Shown: piece by piece, positions 24,301 to 37,142 of the stretch | How the letters are laid out: each line of letters starts with the position of its first letter | How positions within the stretch are numbered: the stretch's first letter is position 1 | NCBI GenBank assembly: GCA_018881555.1 | Contig: JACAXG010000063.1 | Span: 2,939,930-3,003,929 of the forward strand | Reading direction: 5' to 3' | Source of the DNA: Amblyornis subalaris | Taxonomy: Eukaryota; Chordata; Aves; Passeriformes; Ptilonorhynchidae | Length of the DNA stretch: 64,000 nt | Position numbers and translations under genes: made by a program | Notes under the pieces: model-generated | The model's database searches: none | The model's input: only the letters and a program-made list of their open reading frames with translations | Told to the model about the DNA's origin: nothing

Positions 24301-25834
24301 ATGTATATATGTGCTGTATATTTATATAAGTGACTAGTCTGCTATAGTCAGAAAATTTCCATAAACTAAGTGGAAAAAGAAAAAAAAGAAAGAAAAGCCC
24401 CCCTGGTAATTTTAACGATCAATATAAACATGCTGTGTCTGGAGTACACAAATATACATTTGGGTGACTTGGATACTGAACAACCAAAGAAACTCAATCT
24501 TTCATACAAAAACAAGTCTAGTAAAGACTTACTGCTGTCTCAGCTACCTGTCAGCTAAAAAATACTGATCTTATCAGTGTCATAAAATACAGCCAAATTG
24601 TGTAGATTTAATAGCTGGCTAAGAGCACCACACTTTAGAATAACAACTTAAAAATACTGGGCCAAACTCAGTGTGCCATAAAAAGTCTTGTTCTGGTTGG
24701 CTTCAGTTGGAACTTGACTCACAGACAGCAAGGCTGGGTTTCTCTATTGGGCTTTGTCTGTAAAACCAAATTTCATTAGACCCCCTTGAACGGTGTTCTG
24801 CTTATTTTTCAGTCATTTGGATCACTGTAACATTAAGTGCAGACATAATGGAAGAGCAGCTTACTTTTATTTAGCCTAAGCTGGTTCACAGCTGGCTTGA
24901 CCTGACTTGGGAAGCGAAACCCACACCAAGTCACGTCAGCCACATTTTGCATCAGCTTTATTATCTCAGTTTTTGAACGATTTTTCTGTTTAGCCCNGTG
25001 AAATTTTGCAAGTAAATGGGCCCTTCTATGCAATGGGATGGAAACGTGGTGTGTAATAAATTTCTCTAACTTAGACTCCAGTTTTGCAGAGTTATCCTAA
25101 AGCTGNAAGTATGGAAGCAGCCGCGATCACACAGATGGGTATGCTGAAGCTGTAGAGCTGGGAAGGGTAATGTAACAATTTATTCCCAAAAAGTCACAGG
25201 AAGCAGGACATACCAGTTTTAAACAGCATCTTTTGGACACTTAGCTCTGTTTGTAAATCTGTTCCACTTCTTAAATTTTAGCAATTTAATTGTTGTATTG
25301 AAAAATATGTGAGGGTAAAGTCTCATATATATTACATGATGAATCTTATATCTTACCATACTGGAAATTAAAAATTTTGGGAAAATACAGAGATGTGCAG
25401 GGTTTGGATGTCTGTAGAAAACAGAAAAACCCCGAACAAAACCATTTAAATAGCCTTCTAGAAAGAAAAACCANTTCAGTAAAGTTAAACAAAGTACTCT
25501 TCATACTTCTGAGGAAGACCTCTTAGAATTTCAAAATTAATTTTGTTTAGTATTGTTACGGACAATGTGCAGTCTATTGAATATTTCCTGAACCATCACN
25601 CTGAATCCATTGTGGTGCACTTTATTCAGAAAACCATCTTACATTCTTCATTCATAATGCCTTTTTATCCTGTTTGTAATATGTTCCTGTATTTTTTTTT
25701 TTAAGTACAAAGTAAGATTATATCGAGACAGTAAGGACATTCCTGGGAAAGAAAAATCATGCTGTAATATTTATACTGTCTGAGCACAAAGCAATGATAA
25801 AGTGAAAATATAGTGTACAAATAATTTGTAATAT

Positions 25835-25840
25835 AATAAA
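25835..25840 (+). terminator. KIAA1549L: Alternative distal polyadenylation signal
   Basis: An AATAAA followed by CATTTTGTATGGC could serve a longer 3' UTR of KIAA1549L. Nothing else marks it. Confidence 0.2.
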
Positions 25841-25899
25841 CATTTTGTATGGCTACACTTGCAATATAGTTTTTCAATACTGATTTCAAAGCAGAAAGT

Positions 25900-28800
25900 A
25901 TTTGTGTTTAAAGTTATAACCTCATCCATGCCATTTTTACTGAGGAAAAAGCAGTAAGTTTGGCTTTTCTATTTAATGCCCCAATTCTCTTAAAAAATAT
26001 GTTAAATGTTTAGGTGAAAATACTGTTTTCTGTGTACACACAATGGTGATGTTCTGACCTCTATTTGTCTTCAGANTTGTAAATCCTCAGTAGAAACAGT
26101 TGCAAATGAAGCAACCTAGAGTGACCCCTTGGTATGTGTGTGCTGACTACTTCCAGTTGGTAGACTATGTATGACATTTATTAACATCAGTAGAACATTC
26201 ATTTTAAAAGGATAAGAGGGTAATTGTTGACAGTCATTTCTTGACAAAAACACATTAACTGGATTTGAGAGAAGCACTCAGTCTAGAAATATGAGTAATA
26301 TTGGTATGTCATAATATTATGGGTAGAACTTGATAGAAGTGCATGCATATCCTATATATAGAAATGAGGATAATATTTTGAGTAGTGATCATTTCTTTTT
26401 CAGACTCTCTTTGAAAAGGTGAGACATGTAAGAAGTGTAGGATAGAAAATGAGAGGCAGGTAGAAAAGGCAATGCTCTGTTGAGTGACAGAACTGTTTTG
26501 TTTAAGGGCTGACACATACGAAGGTTACCGCAGTTTCCATTACATTTCAGGATGTCTGACTGTTAAAGATTAATCCCATTTGATTGTANGGTTTTTAGCC
26601 CTGCATTGCCAATNTAAGAGCTAACTGCCAGCTCCTAGAANTCTGAGGGAGCTTGAAAGCAGCAAGTTTTCTGAGCTCACAGAAGTCACCATATTTTGCT
26701 GCCCCTGTTCATCCTGTGCACNTCTGAGCAGCTCTGAGCTCTGTGTCCCATCAGTTACTGTCCTGACCATGCATTTCTTGTACATAAACAAATTCCAGTG
26801 GCTTTCCATACCTCACCAACATGAAATGGCATAGGGAGAAGTAATATGAGGGATATTGACAGGTCAGGAGTACCTTAAGGATCTGGAAGCCATGGATCTT
26901 GTTTTGCATATTACTCGAACCTACTANAAAACGGTTGTGTTTGGCAGCCGTTCTCAGTAAGGTGCATCCCATATTGCCAGTGACCAATATACATAAATTA
27001 AGACTCAGTCCTATCCCAAGAGATTGGATCAATTCATGCTTCCCCTCCTCTGTGTAAGCCCTGTGCCTTCTCTGTGCAGCTCCACATGAGAGTGCCATAA
27101 TTAACATGAGTGGCTTCCAGTTACTCAAAGTAATCTCTTGTAATAAAACACCAAGCTGCATGGCATTTTATATATATTTTACTACATCATTAGGAGGGAA
27201 GTGGGGGAAGAGACATGATCACACAGTATGTAGACTTTGTAACAGTGCTATATGGAATCACTGGGCCAAGTGCTAGCTTCCACTTTCTGTGCTAGACTTT
27301 CTCTTCATGGGCTAATTTTTAACTCCAGGACTGAGTAACAGGTTTCTTTTTTGCTCATCAAAATAATTCAAAGCTAATTTTTTTTTTTTTTCATTTTTAA
27401 GGATAAGAGTACTCTTTCAGAATGCTTTTTTTTTGAACTTTTGCNTTTCTCTCATAAATAAATAATGCAAAACTCAACTTGTGGAAATGAGGCTTATATA
27501 GGTCAGTAAATAAACTGCCTACTGACTTGCTCTTTAAAAGAACCTATCAAGATGGCCAAGCTGTAAAGGCAAAGCCAGTTAATGCTGCAGAATCTTTACT
27601 GAGAATAACTGCATTGCACATCCTTGATCAAAATTGTTTTGCTGTGCCCCAAAAGTGAAAAGCAATCAGAAAACCCCACATCTGGTGATTCCTGTTATTC
27701 AGGAAACTTTTTGCTTGGGCTATGTATAAGACATGGAAGATGAGACAGAGATTTCTGTGGGGTTCTGAGGTGGATAGATTGCCCTATGTTACACATTTGC
27801 CCTCGAATTACCCTTAGTACCAACACACATAAAAACCACAGCCACCAAAGTGGTGTGGCAGAAAAGTGGTTTAGGTCCTGATTGTAAAAATAGTTGAAAT
27901 GCCCCCAAATCATATAATATTTCATGCTTTTAAAATCACCTTAAGACCATATTCTTCTGAGTATTGTGTTATGCTCGTGTATATATATGTGTGTGTCAAA
28001 AAATATTTTTCCAAAACTATTTGTATCTATTTGTCCATCAATTTGTCCCCATTCATTCCAGGTTCCTCAAGGTGTGCAGAGGCAGTAATGAGAAGTTAAA
28101 TCTCAGAGTTGTTCTGTTATGAAACTCATGAAAGATAAGAAATGGGCTTTAAATAGTTAGAGGGTCAAATGTANAGGAGGTGTCTTGAAGATAATTACNA
28201 ACATCATTTTTGCATTTGTTAAACACAATTCTTTTAAGAAGTGCCTGACTTCATGGATTTTCCATGCTTGATTAATTCCCAAGGAGTAGGTTGAAACTAT
28301 ATTGCATTCTGTAAATAATTTTGTAACTTTATAAACGCACATTTACCTACTGGGCAATAATGGGTCCAAAGGATTGTAAATCACACAGAAAGGTAATTCC
28401 CCTGAGTACAATATTTAGAGAGCAGGTGAATTTCTCTTCCAAAGTATTCCCTCTTCACGGCAGCTCAGTGCATTTCTGAGTTTTGTAAACACCACAACAC
28501 ACACTGGCATCAGTTAAGGTCTTGTGTATCTGGCAAGGAGATCTGAATGTAAGTAAACCTGAACTTTAGTCTTTATCCCTGTCTTTAACTAACACTCTTC
28601 ACACTGCAATAAGGAAAAAACCCAAACACTTTATCCTACACCAAATTAATATTTCTTTCTATGACAAAGAGACGGGGAAGGCTTTTTCATTTCATGCTGG
28701 TGTTCTGCAAACCGTATTCAAGGTCATACTTTATAGAAAAAAATGACAGTGAAGCCAAAAATATTGGAAAATATGATAGAACCCATCTTACCAAGGCTTA

Positions 28801-31800
28801 AATTTTGATGTAGGGTTTAGTAATCCAGCAAAAACAGCTTGTTCAAACAACAAAAGAGTCCGTTCTGGGCAGTTCTTTGGGTCTCGTTACAAAGTACATG
28901 TATCCAGCACAGATATTCCTATGCTTTTAGACTTTTTGTTTTCACTGAATGTCTTTCTTGCCCTTGCTGTGCATTCTGAATTTGAGTTTCACATCGGTGC
29001 ACACCAAAAGGTGCACTCTTTACCTCACTGGTAGGCTGCTGGTGTGATAGAAGTAGTAACCAACACAAGACAGGGTTTTTAAACAGCCACGGCATTGCAT
29101 GGCTTCAGCCCGTGTTCTGCTNTGTGACACTCACAGATGTCCTGTTAGTACCAAGGCAAAACGTGACTGTAGATAACATTTTCCACTGAAGTTATTGGCC
29201 AAACACTCGCTCCCTTCCAGGAGAACAGGACTGATCCAGCAATCCCCCAGAAAATTAGCCATCACAAGTGTTTTAAAACTGTGCCAAGAGAGAAGGATGC
29301 TGTCTGGTCATGGGTGGCTGGAAATTGGGAGATCAAAGGTCGGTCGGCTCTTCTTCAGGATTTTGGATTGGTCCAGGTGCTTAAATGTGACTGTGCCTCC
29401 GTGTCCCATCCGTCCAGCAGGTGAAGGGACTGCCTCTCCTCACTGCCCTGCTGAGACACTNGAATCCTGCACTGCAAGTGGATGCTTTAGGATGGAGCAC
29501 TTTTCATTACTTCGTGGAGCTTTGGTAATCGTTCAAGACTATGAATTACCTGTTCCTGTGGTAGCATTTAAATAGATGTGAATTTACACGGAAAAAACCA
29601 CCTCCTGATAATATTTTCAGTATATTCTAGGAAGCCTTTCCAATAACAGCCTCTACACTTTTTTTACAGAGATTTACAGAATTTATATCAATAAATCATC
29701 TCACTTCCCAGGCAACAGATCTCACTTTCCAAGGAAATGAACTTTTCTCGCGTCTTGAATTATGGAAAGGACTAGCTCTGCATGATTACAGATATCCATG
29801 TTATCTTTGGTGTTCACAGCTTGATTCAACTAAATTGTAATGGCTGTGTCTGTGAAACTTGCTCAAAATTTATGAGTTTCAGCTGTAAATGGGAAAATTA
29901 GTTTTCTGAAGCTGCAAAATTGAGAGCAAATTTAAAGCCAGGTCTAGGGATTAAATTGAAAGAAGAAGAAAATAATTAATTAAAATTTTATACTATGCAA
30001 TCAGAAGGAAAATCTCCAAGAACTGGTATGTAAAACCATGCTGATGGTAGAATTTTATATATGACTGAAAAGGAGGCATTTAAAATGTTCTGAGTCATCA
30101 CCAAACTACTATGTTTTTACTCTGAGCCATAGGGTGATTCTAGAAATAAAGCTTACAGGTACATAGAATAGTTCCTTTCATGTTAGTGGCTACAGCTTAG
30201 TTGAAAATGTACACGTGTTTTTCTTGGCAATTTTGCACATTAAATAAAATATGTCTTAAAGTCTGTGTTGCTACTTAGTGGTTGTTCCTGCCGTGTCCTC
30301 CTCTTTGGATCAGCTGTTTCAAAGCATGAGCCTTGTTTTCCTTGGAGCTGCTGGGCTGTGTNGCAGTCCTGTTGCTCATGCAAAAAACAGGAGAGGAGTT
30401 TTAAGAACTCCACAAGTCTAAACCATGTATTCCAGCAGTGGCATTCCCTACGTGGAAAGGCGTTTGCCTGCTTTACAGTGGTGAGCAGGGCAGTACCCAG
30501 CAAGCCTGCAAGTTTTGAGATCTTGTGATTCTCTGTTTCCTTTGTGAATTTTTGTTCTCTTATAATTCTGTAAGTTATTGTGGTTTTCAGCAGCATTTAC
30601 TCAGGCCTGAGTTTCATGCTGTCAGTATGAAGTAAAAGGAAAGGGAAAATGCAGCTATGTGCTTTTGACAGTACTGCTTTCGTGTAATTTGTGATGCAAG
30701 AAATTTGGAATAAAAAGTTCCTCTTACTACAAGGCCTCTCTCTGTAGTTTCAGAGGAAAAAAGAAGCAGGAAAGGATCTTCCAAAAAGAGAGGATAAACG
30801 AACTTCCTAGTGTATATATCACTACTAAGGTTCTAGAGAGATGGCATAGTTAAGAGACAGTTTTTTAAATGCTTAAATGTATTTATATATTATATATATG
30901 CTGTGACTGTGNGTACTTAAACTGCCTCAAGGGGTTGTTCTGGCTCTTCTCAAGATACACCAAAATCTCAGCCTATTTCACAAATTTGTGTTTTTAGTGT
31001 GTAACACTGAACAACTGACTTGTGTTATTAACAATTATATGTTTCCTTAGGAAAGACAAATGGAATGTTTCCTGATTGGCAACTCCTTGACTCAATATNT
31101 AGATGTCAGTGACCTTAAGAAACACTACCTGCCAAACAAANAAAAGAGGACAAGTCTCCCAGAGTTAAGTGCTGCTCGATTCCCCTACTCCCTGTTGANA
31201 GGTTGGTTCTGAATTTTCAGGATGGGTGAATCTAAAATGCAGCATACACTGCTGAAAAGAGAAAAATAATTTTATGATGGCTTACTGCTTTTGGATTTCC
31301 TTTGTAATCCGTCCCTGAGCTAATTAAGGCAGCTTGACTTGAAGATTAATTTAAATTCTAACGATCCATTGTAATAAGGCTGAGAATCTATCTGGAGAAT
31401 TTTAATGTGGCAAACTCAAACACAGCAGCCTGAAATTTAATGGACCCAAACGTTTGGCATAAAATACTTACATGTTTAAATGAATTCTTGTTTTCAAATG
31501 GCTTTGTATCTAATTTTTCCCATCATAAAGCAGCCAAGGCCATTTGAGGTTTCAGAAGTGAGAGACCTGAGGGCAGTCCTTGGGGAGCACCTGGGTATCA
31601 CTGCAGGTGCAGACATGGCTCTTTCATTGCTCAGCCCTCAGGTTGGCTGCAAAGGTGTGACACTGCTTCTTGAAAAGCTTGCTTTGTTTAGAATTGGAAG
31701 TGGGAGCAACCTACTGATGTTTTGAGATCTCTGCCTATGAATCAAATTCGTAGCCTAAAGTTTCTTTCTTGAAAAGGGATTGATCTGTTGAGTCACAAGG

Positions 31801-34133
31801 CAGATGTGTGAAAGAGATCTGAGCTGTGCCAGCATCTAAATGTCAGGTTTAGCCTCCCCTGAGCAGTCCAAGGGAACAGAAACAATTAAAAAAATGAATN
31901 ACACATACTTTGTGAATAAAAGAAAATGCAGTAAGAATGCTGTTCTATTTTGTTTAATATATGTCTTAATTTTTACAAAAGAAACCATAAACAGATCAGG
32001 TTTGAGATGAAACCACAAGCCCTCAGAGATGAGAACAANTTACCGGATATAACAAGGTCAAGTGGAATCAGAGAAGAAAAGTAAAGGTAAATAACATATT
32101 TTGGGGACAAATTAAAATCAGCATATGTGCCACTGTGTATTAATAGCCTCTTTTTTCCTAGAGAAAGGGTTTCGACCACAGCATCCTGATGGGAGAGTGC
32201 TGTGGGTGATGCTGGCCAAGGGTAATAACCATTTTGCCAAATGCCATGAACCAAGTGACTTTTTTTCAGTAGATGTGTGTCCCCAGGCAACTTTAACTGA
32301 GATTACCTATTAACTGACATTATTCCTTGCATTATCACCCCATAACTAAACATGAAGTGCTGTTTTATCNTAAAGGCCATATGAAAAACAGAACAACAGA
32401 CGGAAAATATTTAAACTGTGTGCTGTGAAAAGCAGCTCTGTTTCAGCCAAGAAAACCAGGGTGANTAATGGCTGATGAGAGCTGGACACAAAGTGAAAGA
32501 CCTGGTAAATCTGAGGAGTAATTTTTAGGAAGCAGCAATTGCATGTAATGGAAACCCTCGTAGGCCCTTGCAACAACCTTGGAAAACTTAGGGTGGTTTA
32601 AGAATGAAATTATTCTGGAGATTTGGGAAAATGAAGGTNGTTCCTCTGTACCTAACTTGATTTTAAAGCTTTTACTTCTGCACAAAGCCTTTGAAGGCCT
32701 CTGTGTATTGGCCCTTTTTGTCCCATCCAAATTTGTTTTCCAGTATTTAGTTCAGGTGCTAACACAATTCTCATTTTCATAGTAATCAACCANTTCAATT
32801 TAACCATTCACCTTTTCACAGCAATTAACGGTTGCTGGTTTAGCCTCAAAACCCTTTGAGAGCCTTTTTATCCTCTTTCTGCAGAGGGAGCAGTGAAACA
32901 CTGTAGCCCAGATTTCCAAAGTGGTCCNTGATAATTTGTAATCACATTAAAACATTATTACTATAGCTTGATGATTGACAAATGGGAGTTATAAACAAGA
33001 TTTTTTTTTAAAATATAAACTCTTGTACAGTAGATCAAAATCTGGCTGGCAAGATTGAGGCAGTATAAGAGTGAATGCTGTAATAAGCAGAAATAGGAAA
33101 TAAAATCTTGATATCATATTGTGTTAAAATATTTCACAGTTGAGCAACTTGAACACAGTTTAAAAAAATACAGATTAAAATATTACTCTTAAAAATAAAG
33201 CTGTTTGCCAAAATACGGCGGCTTCAGGGTCGGTAGCTTCATTATTTCATGCTGCCACCTACTGCTCTGGAAATAGAATAGGAAAAAGCAATTGTTATCT
33301 TTTTATCGGTCTGACGAGCCCATTTACTACTTTGTGATGTTGTTCTCCATGCCATGTATGGCATCATTTTTTCAACGGTAAATGCTCTCCGGATCTTCAA
33401 TCTGTCATTGCTGTCTCTGTGCNTTTTTCCTCGTGAAAAGATGTGCTTTCCAAACATAAGGATTTTGTCACTCCAAAAACTGCTGCAGNCTTTAGCCTAA
33501 GCACTGTTATTCCTAAAATAATAGTAAAGTGTCAGTTGATAGTCAATGTGACATGACTACTGTGTTAAAAACTAACTCAGGCCACAACTTCTGTAATTTT
33601 GTGGCACACTAAAGACAATAAAAGAATACACTGTGATTGTAACAAAGATTTTTATGCTACAATGAAAGTAGTTTTTTAAGCTGGCTTAAAGTGGCTTGGA
33701 GGCATAGGAATTTTGACCGGACCTATTTACTCAAAATTGCCCTTAATGTACTTAGAACTAAAACAAAGCAAAAAAAAAACCCAACTAGATTTTGTCTTGC
33801 AGTTGCTGTGTTTCCCAGCTACAAATGTGGACTGCTGGGAATCTTGACAACAGTAGTGCTAATTTCTTAGTGTTTTTGAAGAAAATATTATACTTCCTGT
33901 CTGTTTATATTAATTAGAGAAAANAAATGCTAAAATACACAGTGGTGTTAGCAGTAACTAGTACCAGACAAACAATACACAGAAAAAGAGTCAGCAATAT
34001 GCTATATTTTTAATTTGGTAGGAGAATATCATATACTAAGTAGAAAACCAGTTTTGAAGACCCATTAAAATATTCCATAGGGAGACAGTGAGAGAATATC
34101 CAGCTGAAATAACCCTCATCTTGTTGGTGGCTG
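25900..34133. other. Intergenic region between KIAA1549L and C11orf91
   Basis: These 8 kb of AT-rich sequence hold no recognised gene. Open frames such as 26751-27161 (minus, 136 codons) and 29195-29575 (plus, 126 codons) have no family resemblance, no codon bias and no matched splice sites that I can see. Small AT microsatellites occur near 30883-30900. The last kilobase may include the 3' UTR of C11orf91, whose polyadenylation site I could not place. Confidence 0.7.
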
Positions 34134-34201
34134 TTACTTCAGGTTCTGCATTGCTTTCATGGTTTGTATCTTCTCTTCTTCCAGTGCCTTCAGAATTTTG
34201 T
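34134..34201 (-). CDS. C11orf91: C11orf91 exon 2 (terminal, 68 nt)
   Basis: On the minus strand a CATTCCTGTTTAG acceptor (ending at 34202) leads into a 68-nt coding segment ending with TAA at 34134-34136. Joined to the single leftover T of exon 1, it reads YKILKALEEEK, then IQTMKAMQNLK and stop. This is a Lys/Glu-rich helix that continues the helical end of exon 1. The join is in frame only with the GTGCGT donor at 35222, and that fit is good evidence for the pairing. The segment is too short to be found as a long open frame. The same stretch is open in a different frame, which gives an unrelated and misleading 64-residue peptide. Confidence 0.82.
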
Positions 34202-35222
34202 CTAAACAGGAATGAAGCATAATTTGTCATTAATTATGTTGTTAACACTTTACAACACTTTTAAGTAAATCAAATAATGTACTAAGCAAACTAATAATCC
34301 TTACAGTGCCTTGGCTAGCAAATATCTGAAAACTAGAGTTTCTCAAAATAATAGGTATTAAAAATGGAAAGAGGTGTGCTATAATGAAAGGAAAAATATA
34401 TGCAAACTTCCAATCAGAATTTCCTTGAGTTCCTCTTTGAGATTTCTTTGAATGCATATATCTGATGGATATTTTTCCTGTGTTCTTGTAACCTTTGCAC
34501 TCCTGAAATTTTCCTGACTGGCAGCCTGCGGCCTTGGAGGAAATGATGAGCATCATATCCTTATTACATCCTTAGTGTTGTTGGCCTCCCTAATGGAACT
34601 CTAAGTATCATTATCATCTGCTGAACTGTTCTATTTCCTGTATTTTCTTTATGGCCAGCAGGTTATAAAATTAAGATGCCAAACTCATTTTATCATTTAA
34701 CTGTTTTTTCCCTTTTGTTTGGGAGGGTGGGGGGAGATGAGGGGTTTGTTTTCGTTTGGGTTTTTTTTTTTTATGCCTCCAACTATCTGTGGCCATCAGT
34801 GGCCTTTCTTTCACATCAATGCCCACGTACACCCGCAGGGTCTCATTAGCAGTAAATACGTTTTGCTCCTACAGATTCCCTCTCACTTGACTGNTGCCTG
34901 CGTTGTGTTTTGGTTGACNCTTAATGACTTTGGGTTTTTTTGCTCCTTTGTGCAACAGCGACTACGCCCGTAATTCTCGTGCCTCCTCTAACGCGTGCGC
35001 TCAGCCGGCTGCCCACGGGGGTAGGTGACACGGGACGACGGCTCTCCTCCCCGCGCCCCTGTGCTCCCCAGGCACCTGCGCTGCGCCCCGATGGGGCGGA
35101 GATGCCCAACCCGCCCCACGCACGCCCCGTTTGGGGGTCACTGCTGCGGGACCCTTCGCCTGCGCGGTGCCGGCGCCGCGTCCCGCAGCTGCCGCGCCCA
35201 GGGCGGCGGGACGGACACGCAC
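34202..35222 (-). other. C11orf91: C11orf91 intron (1,021 bp)
   Basis: The minus-strand intron runs from GTGCGT (35222 downward) to TGTTTAG (34208-34202). Its 5' end is in the CpG island and its 3' end is AT-rich, including a T-run near 34761-34772 on the plus strand. No other feature was seen in it. Confidence 0.78.
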
Positions 35223-35574
35223 ACTGCCTGGCGTCGAAGCCGTCGCCGACGAGCGCCGCCAGCTCCAGCTCCTTGAGGCGGATGCCCAGCTCGCACATCT
35301 CCTCCTGCAGATGCAGCTGCGCCAGCTCCGGAGGCCGCCGCGCCACGTCCCCGCCCCGCGGCGCCGCGGGCGGGCAGCAGGGGCGCGGCGGTTCCGGCAC
35401 CACGGGAGCCGGCAGCGCGGCGTAGCGGGGCGGCCCGGCCGCTGCGGGCAGCGGCTGCCACGGCCAGCACAGCGCGGCCAGCGGGGCCCAGGCGCCGGCC
35501 GGCCGCGGCACGGGCTCGCTGCCGTGGAAGTGCGGGAAGTACAGCGGCGGCCACGGCGGGCGTTGCACGGTCAT
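35223..35574 (-). CDS. C11orf91: C11orf91 exon 1, small uncharacterised protein
   Basis: The exon is 352 nt: 117 codons plus one base. With exon 2 the protein is 139 residues, shorter than the human protein of about 190 as I recall it. The start MTVQRPPWPPLYFPHFHG holds the PPLYFP block that I associate with C11orf91. The middle is Pro/Ala-rich and low complexity (residues 20-80). The end has QEEMCELGIRLKELELAAL, then VGDGFDARQ, a conserved helix. The function of the family is unknown. The gene lies tail-to-tail with KIAA1549L, as in human. The start codon sits inside a CpG island. The chosen ATG is the first in the open frame, and sequence upstream of it is repeat-like. Extreme GC makes every frame open here, so overlapping plus-strand frames are not taken as genes. 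Confidence 0.85.
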
Positions 35575-35604
35575 GGCGCAGCGTCAGCGCGGCCGCTGCC
35601 GGCC

Positions 35605-35835
35605 GTTGTCCCCGCGGCGCCCGGCACGGCCCGGCCGGCACCGGCGGTTGTCCCCGAGCAGCCCCGGGACAGCGCTCCGAGGCCGGCGGTTGTCCCCGAG
35701 GCTGTCCCGGGACGGCCCCCGCCGTTGTCCCCGAGGCCGTCCCGGGACGGTCCCCGAGGGTGTCCCGGGACGGCTCCCGCGGTTGTCCCCGAGGGTGTCC
35801 CGGGACAGCCCCCGCGGTTGTGCCCGAGGCGCCCC
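35605..35835. repeat. GC-rich minisatellite, 35-42 bp units
   Basis: Six units each begin with GTTGTCCCCG or a near copy, at 35605, 35647, 35689, 35724, 35782 and 35817. Spacings are 42, 42, 35, 58 and 35 bases, where 58 is one unit plus a 23-bp partial. The inner core GTCCCGGGAC is palindromic and recurs in most units. The array ends only about 30 bp from the C11orf91 start codon, inside its presumed promoter or 5' UTR. Confidence 0.9.
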
Positions 35836-36060
35836 GGCCGCGAGAGCCGCCCGGGCTGGGTTCAGCATCCTCCGCTCCCGTCTTTTTCCCCTCGTTCACC
35901 CCCGATCTCTTTCCCGGGGCCGGCGGGGCAAATTTTTAATCACCCAGCGTTTTCCCAGTTTTCCTGTGGAAAGGGCAGGCGTTTCAGCCGGAGATTTTAT
36001 TTCTGGGCCGGGAACGCGGTGTTTTCCAAAGGTGCGCTAGGCTCTGGAAGCAGCANTTGT

Positions 36061-37142
36061 TAAAAGAAGCGAGGAAGGCGTTGTCCTAAAAATCTTCAAC
36101 TTTTAGCAGTATGCCTTCAGGCTGTATGTGANATAAGCCAGATACTGACGATGGAAGGATGTTGGTGATGAAATTAGGGAAAAATTAATCTGCAGGTGGT
36201 TATTCATGGATAGCTAATGCTCTGCATATCTGATGTTCAGGATTATGAGGTTGTGGTTTGTTGTTCTTTTTTTTTGTGGGAGTGATAGGTGTTTCCCCCC
36301 CACCCCCCAATATTCCATGATTTTGTTTGTATTTGAGGCTCAGACCTGTCATTAATACCGATGGATGGCTATTCTTTAGCTTTACCTCTTTCCATTAAAT
36401 ATGACAACTCCCCTCCTGCCCCAGGCAACAAGCNAGGGCATTGCTGATTACTTCTGTGGAGCTCAAAACAGGCCCAAAAGACCCTCTTGGGCTTCCAGCA
36501 TGAGGACTTCTGGGATGGATTTAAGGTGATTTGAGGTGTTCCGGACAACCCTAATAAGAGAGGTGCTGTACCAGTGCTGTTGGTAAGGGATTGATGGCTG
36601 CAGGGGTTGTGGAGGTTGGTCAGGATCAGTAAATTCACTTAAAACAAGGTGAAAAGCCCACTGCAGTACTAATGCAGCCTTGAGNGGATTTCAACAGTAC
36701 ACAGCCCCCAAGGGCCTGCTATGTGCTCTGGAGTAAATTCCATTTTTAAAGCTTTCCCTTAAATAAAAAGATTTTCTAGAAGCAGAACTACTGTGTACTT
36801 TCTACTGTAGTGCTCTGTGCTGAGCCAATAGTGATGTGAATGTTGTGAAGCTTAGCAGATCTACAGGTGCTAGCTTGATGTCACAAGAGTGACAGTCAGT
36901 GCCCTGAAAAGTGGTAGGGACAGAAAAACAGTGCCAGGAACCACTCAGTGTTTTATTTTAATGTGCACTGCTTAGGAAGTGTGCTCTGACCTAGAGTCAA
37001 TGCATATTGCATTGCATGCAGTGTGCTTACATAATTAAAATTCCAGTACCAGTATAATCCCAGGACAGGATGCATGTTTTGTAAATGGAACACCCACATT
37101 TGAAATAAACACTGATCAAATGAGAAGTCTGATAACAAGATT
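36061..37142. other. Intergenic, nothing recognised
   Basis: AT-rich sequence returns abruptly after the CpG island. It includes a T-run and C-run (36267-36308) and short chance frames. No gene or repeat family was recognised. Confidence 0.6.

Larger units (their letters stand above)
34970..36060. promoter_or_regulatory. C11orf91: CpG island / C11orf91 promoter region
   Basis: About 1.1 kb of very GC-rich, CpG-dense sequence sits in an otherwise AT-rich region and covers exon 1 and the upstream flank of C11orf91. CpG islands mark promoters in birds as in mammals. No TATA box is seen just upstream of the start codon. The upstream half contains a minisatellite, listed separately. Edges are approximate. 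Confidence 0.8.

Noticed and set aside
34036..34230. 64-codon minus-strand frame over C11orf91 exon 2
   Set aside because: It is out of frame with the peptide that joins to exon 1, and its start codon lies upstream of the acceptor.
35138..35899. Minus-strand open frame of 253 codons over C11orf91
   Set aside because: It is a different frame from the conserved one, again an effect of GC content. The conserved PPLYFP and CELGIRLKELEL blocks lie in the 35574 frame.
35131..36063. Long plus-strand open frame of 310 codons, and a 155-codon one starting at 35573
   Set aside because: GC-rich sequence lacks stop codons in all frames. These overlap C11orf91 exon 1 and the minisatellite, and their peptides are low-complexity Arg/Pro/Ala. 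The start at 35573 arises only because CATG is palindromic with the C11orf91 ATG.
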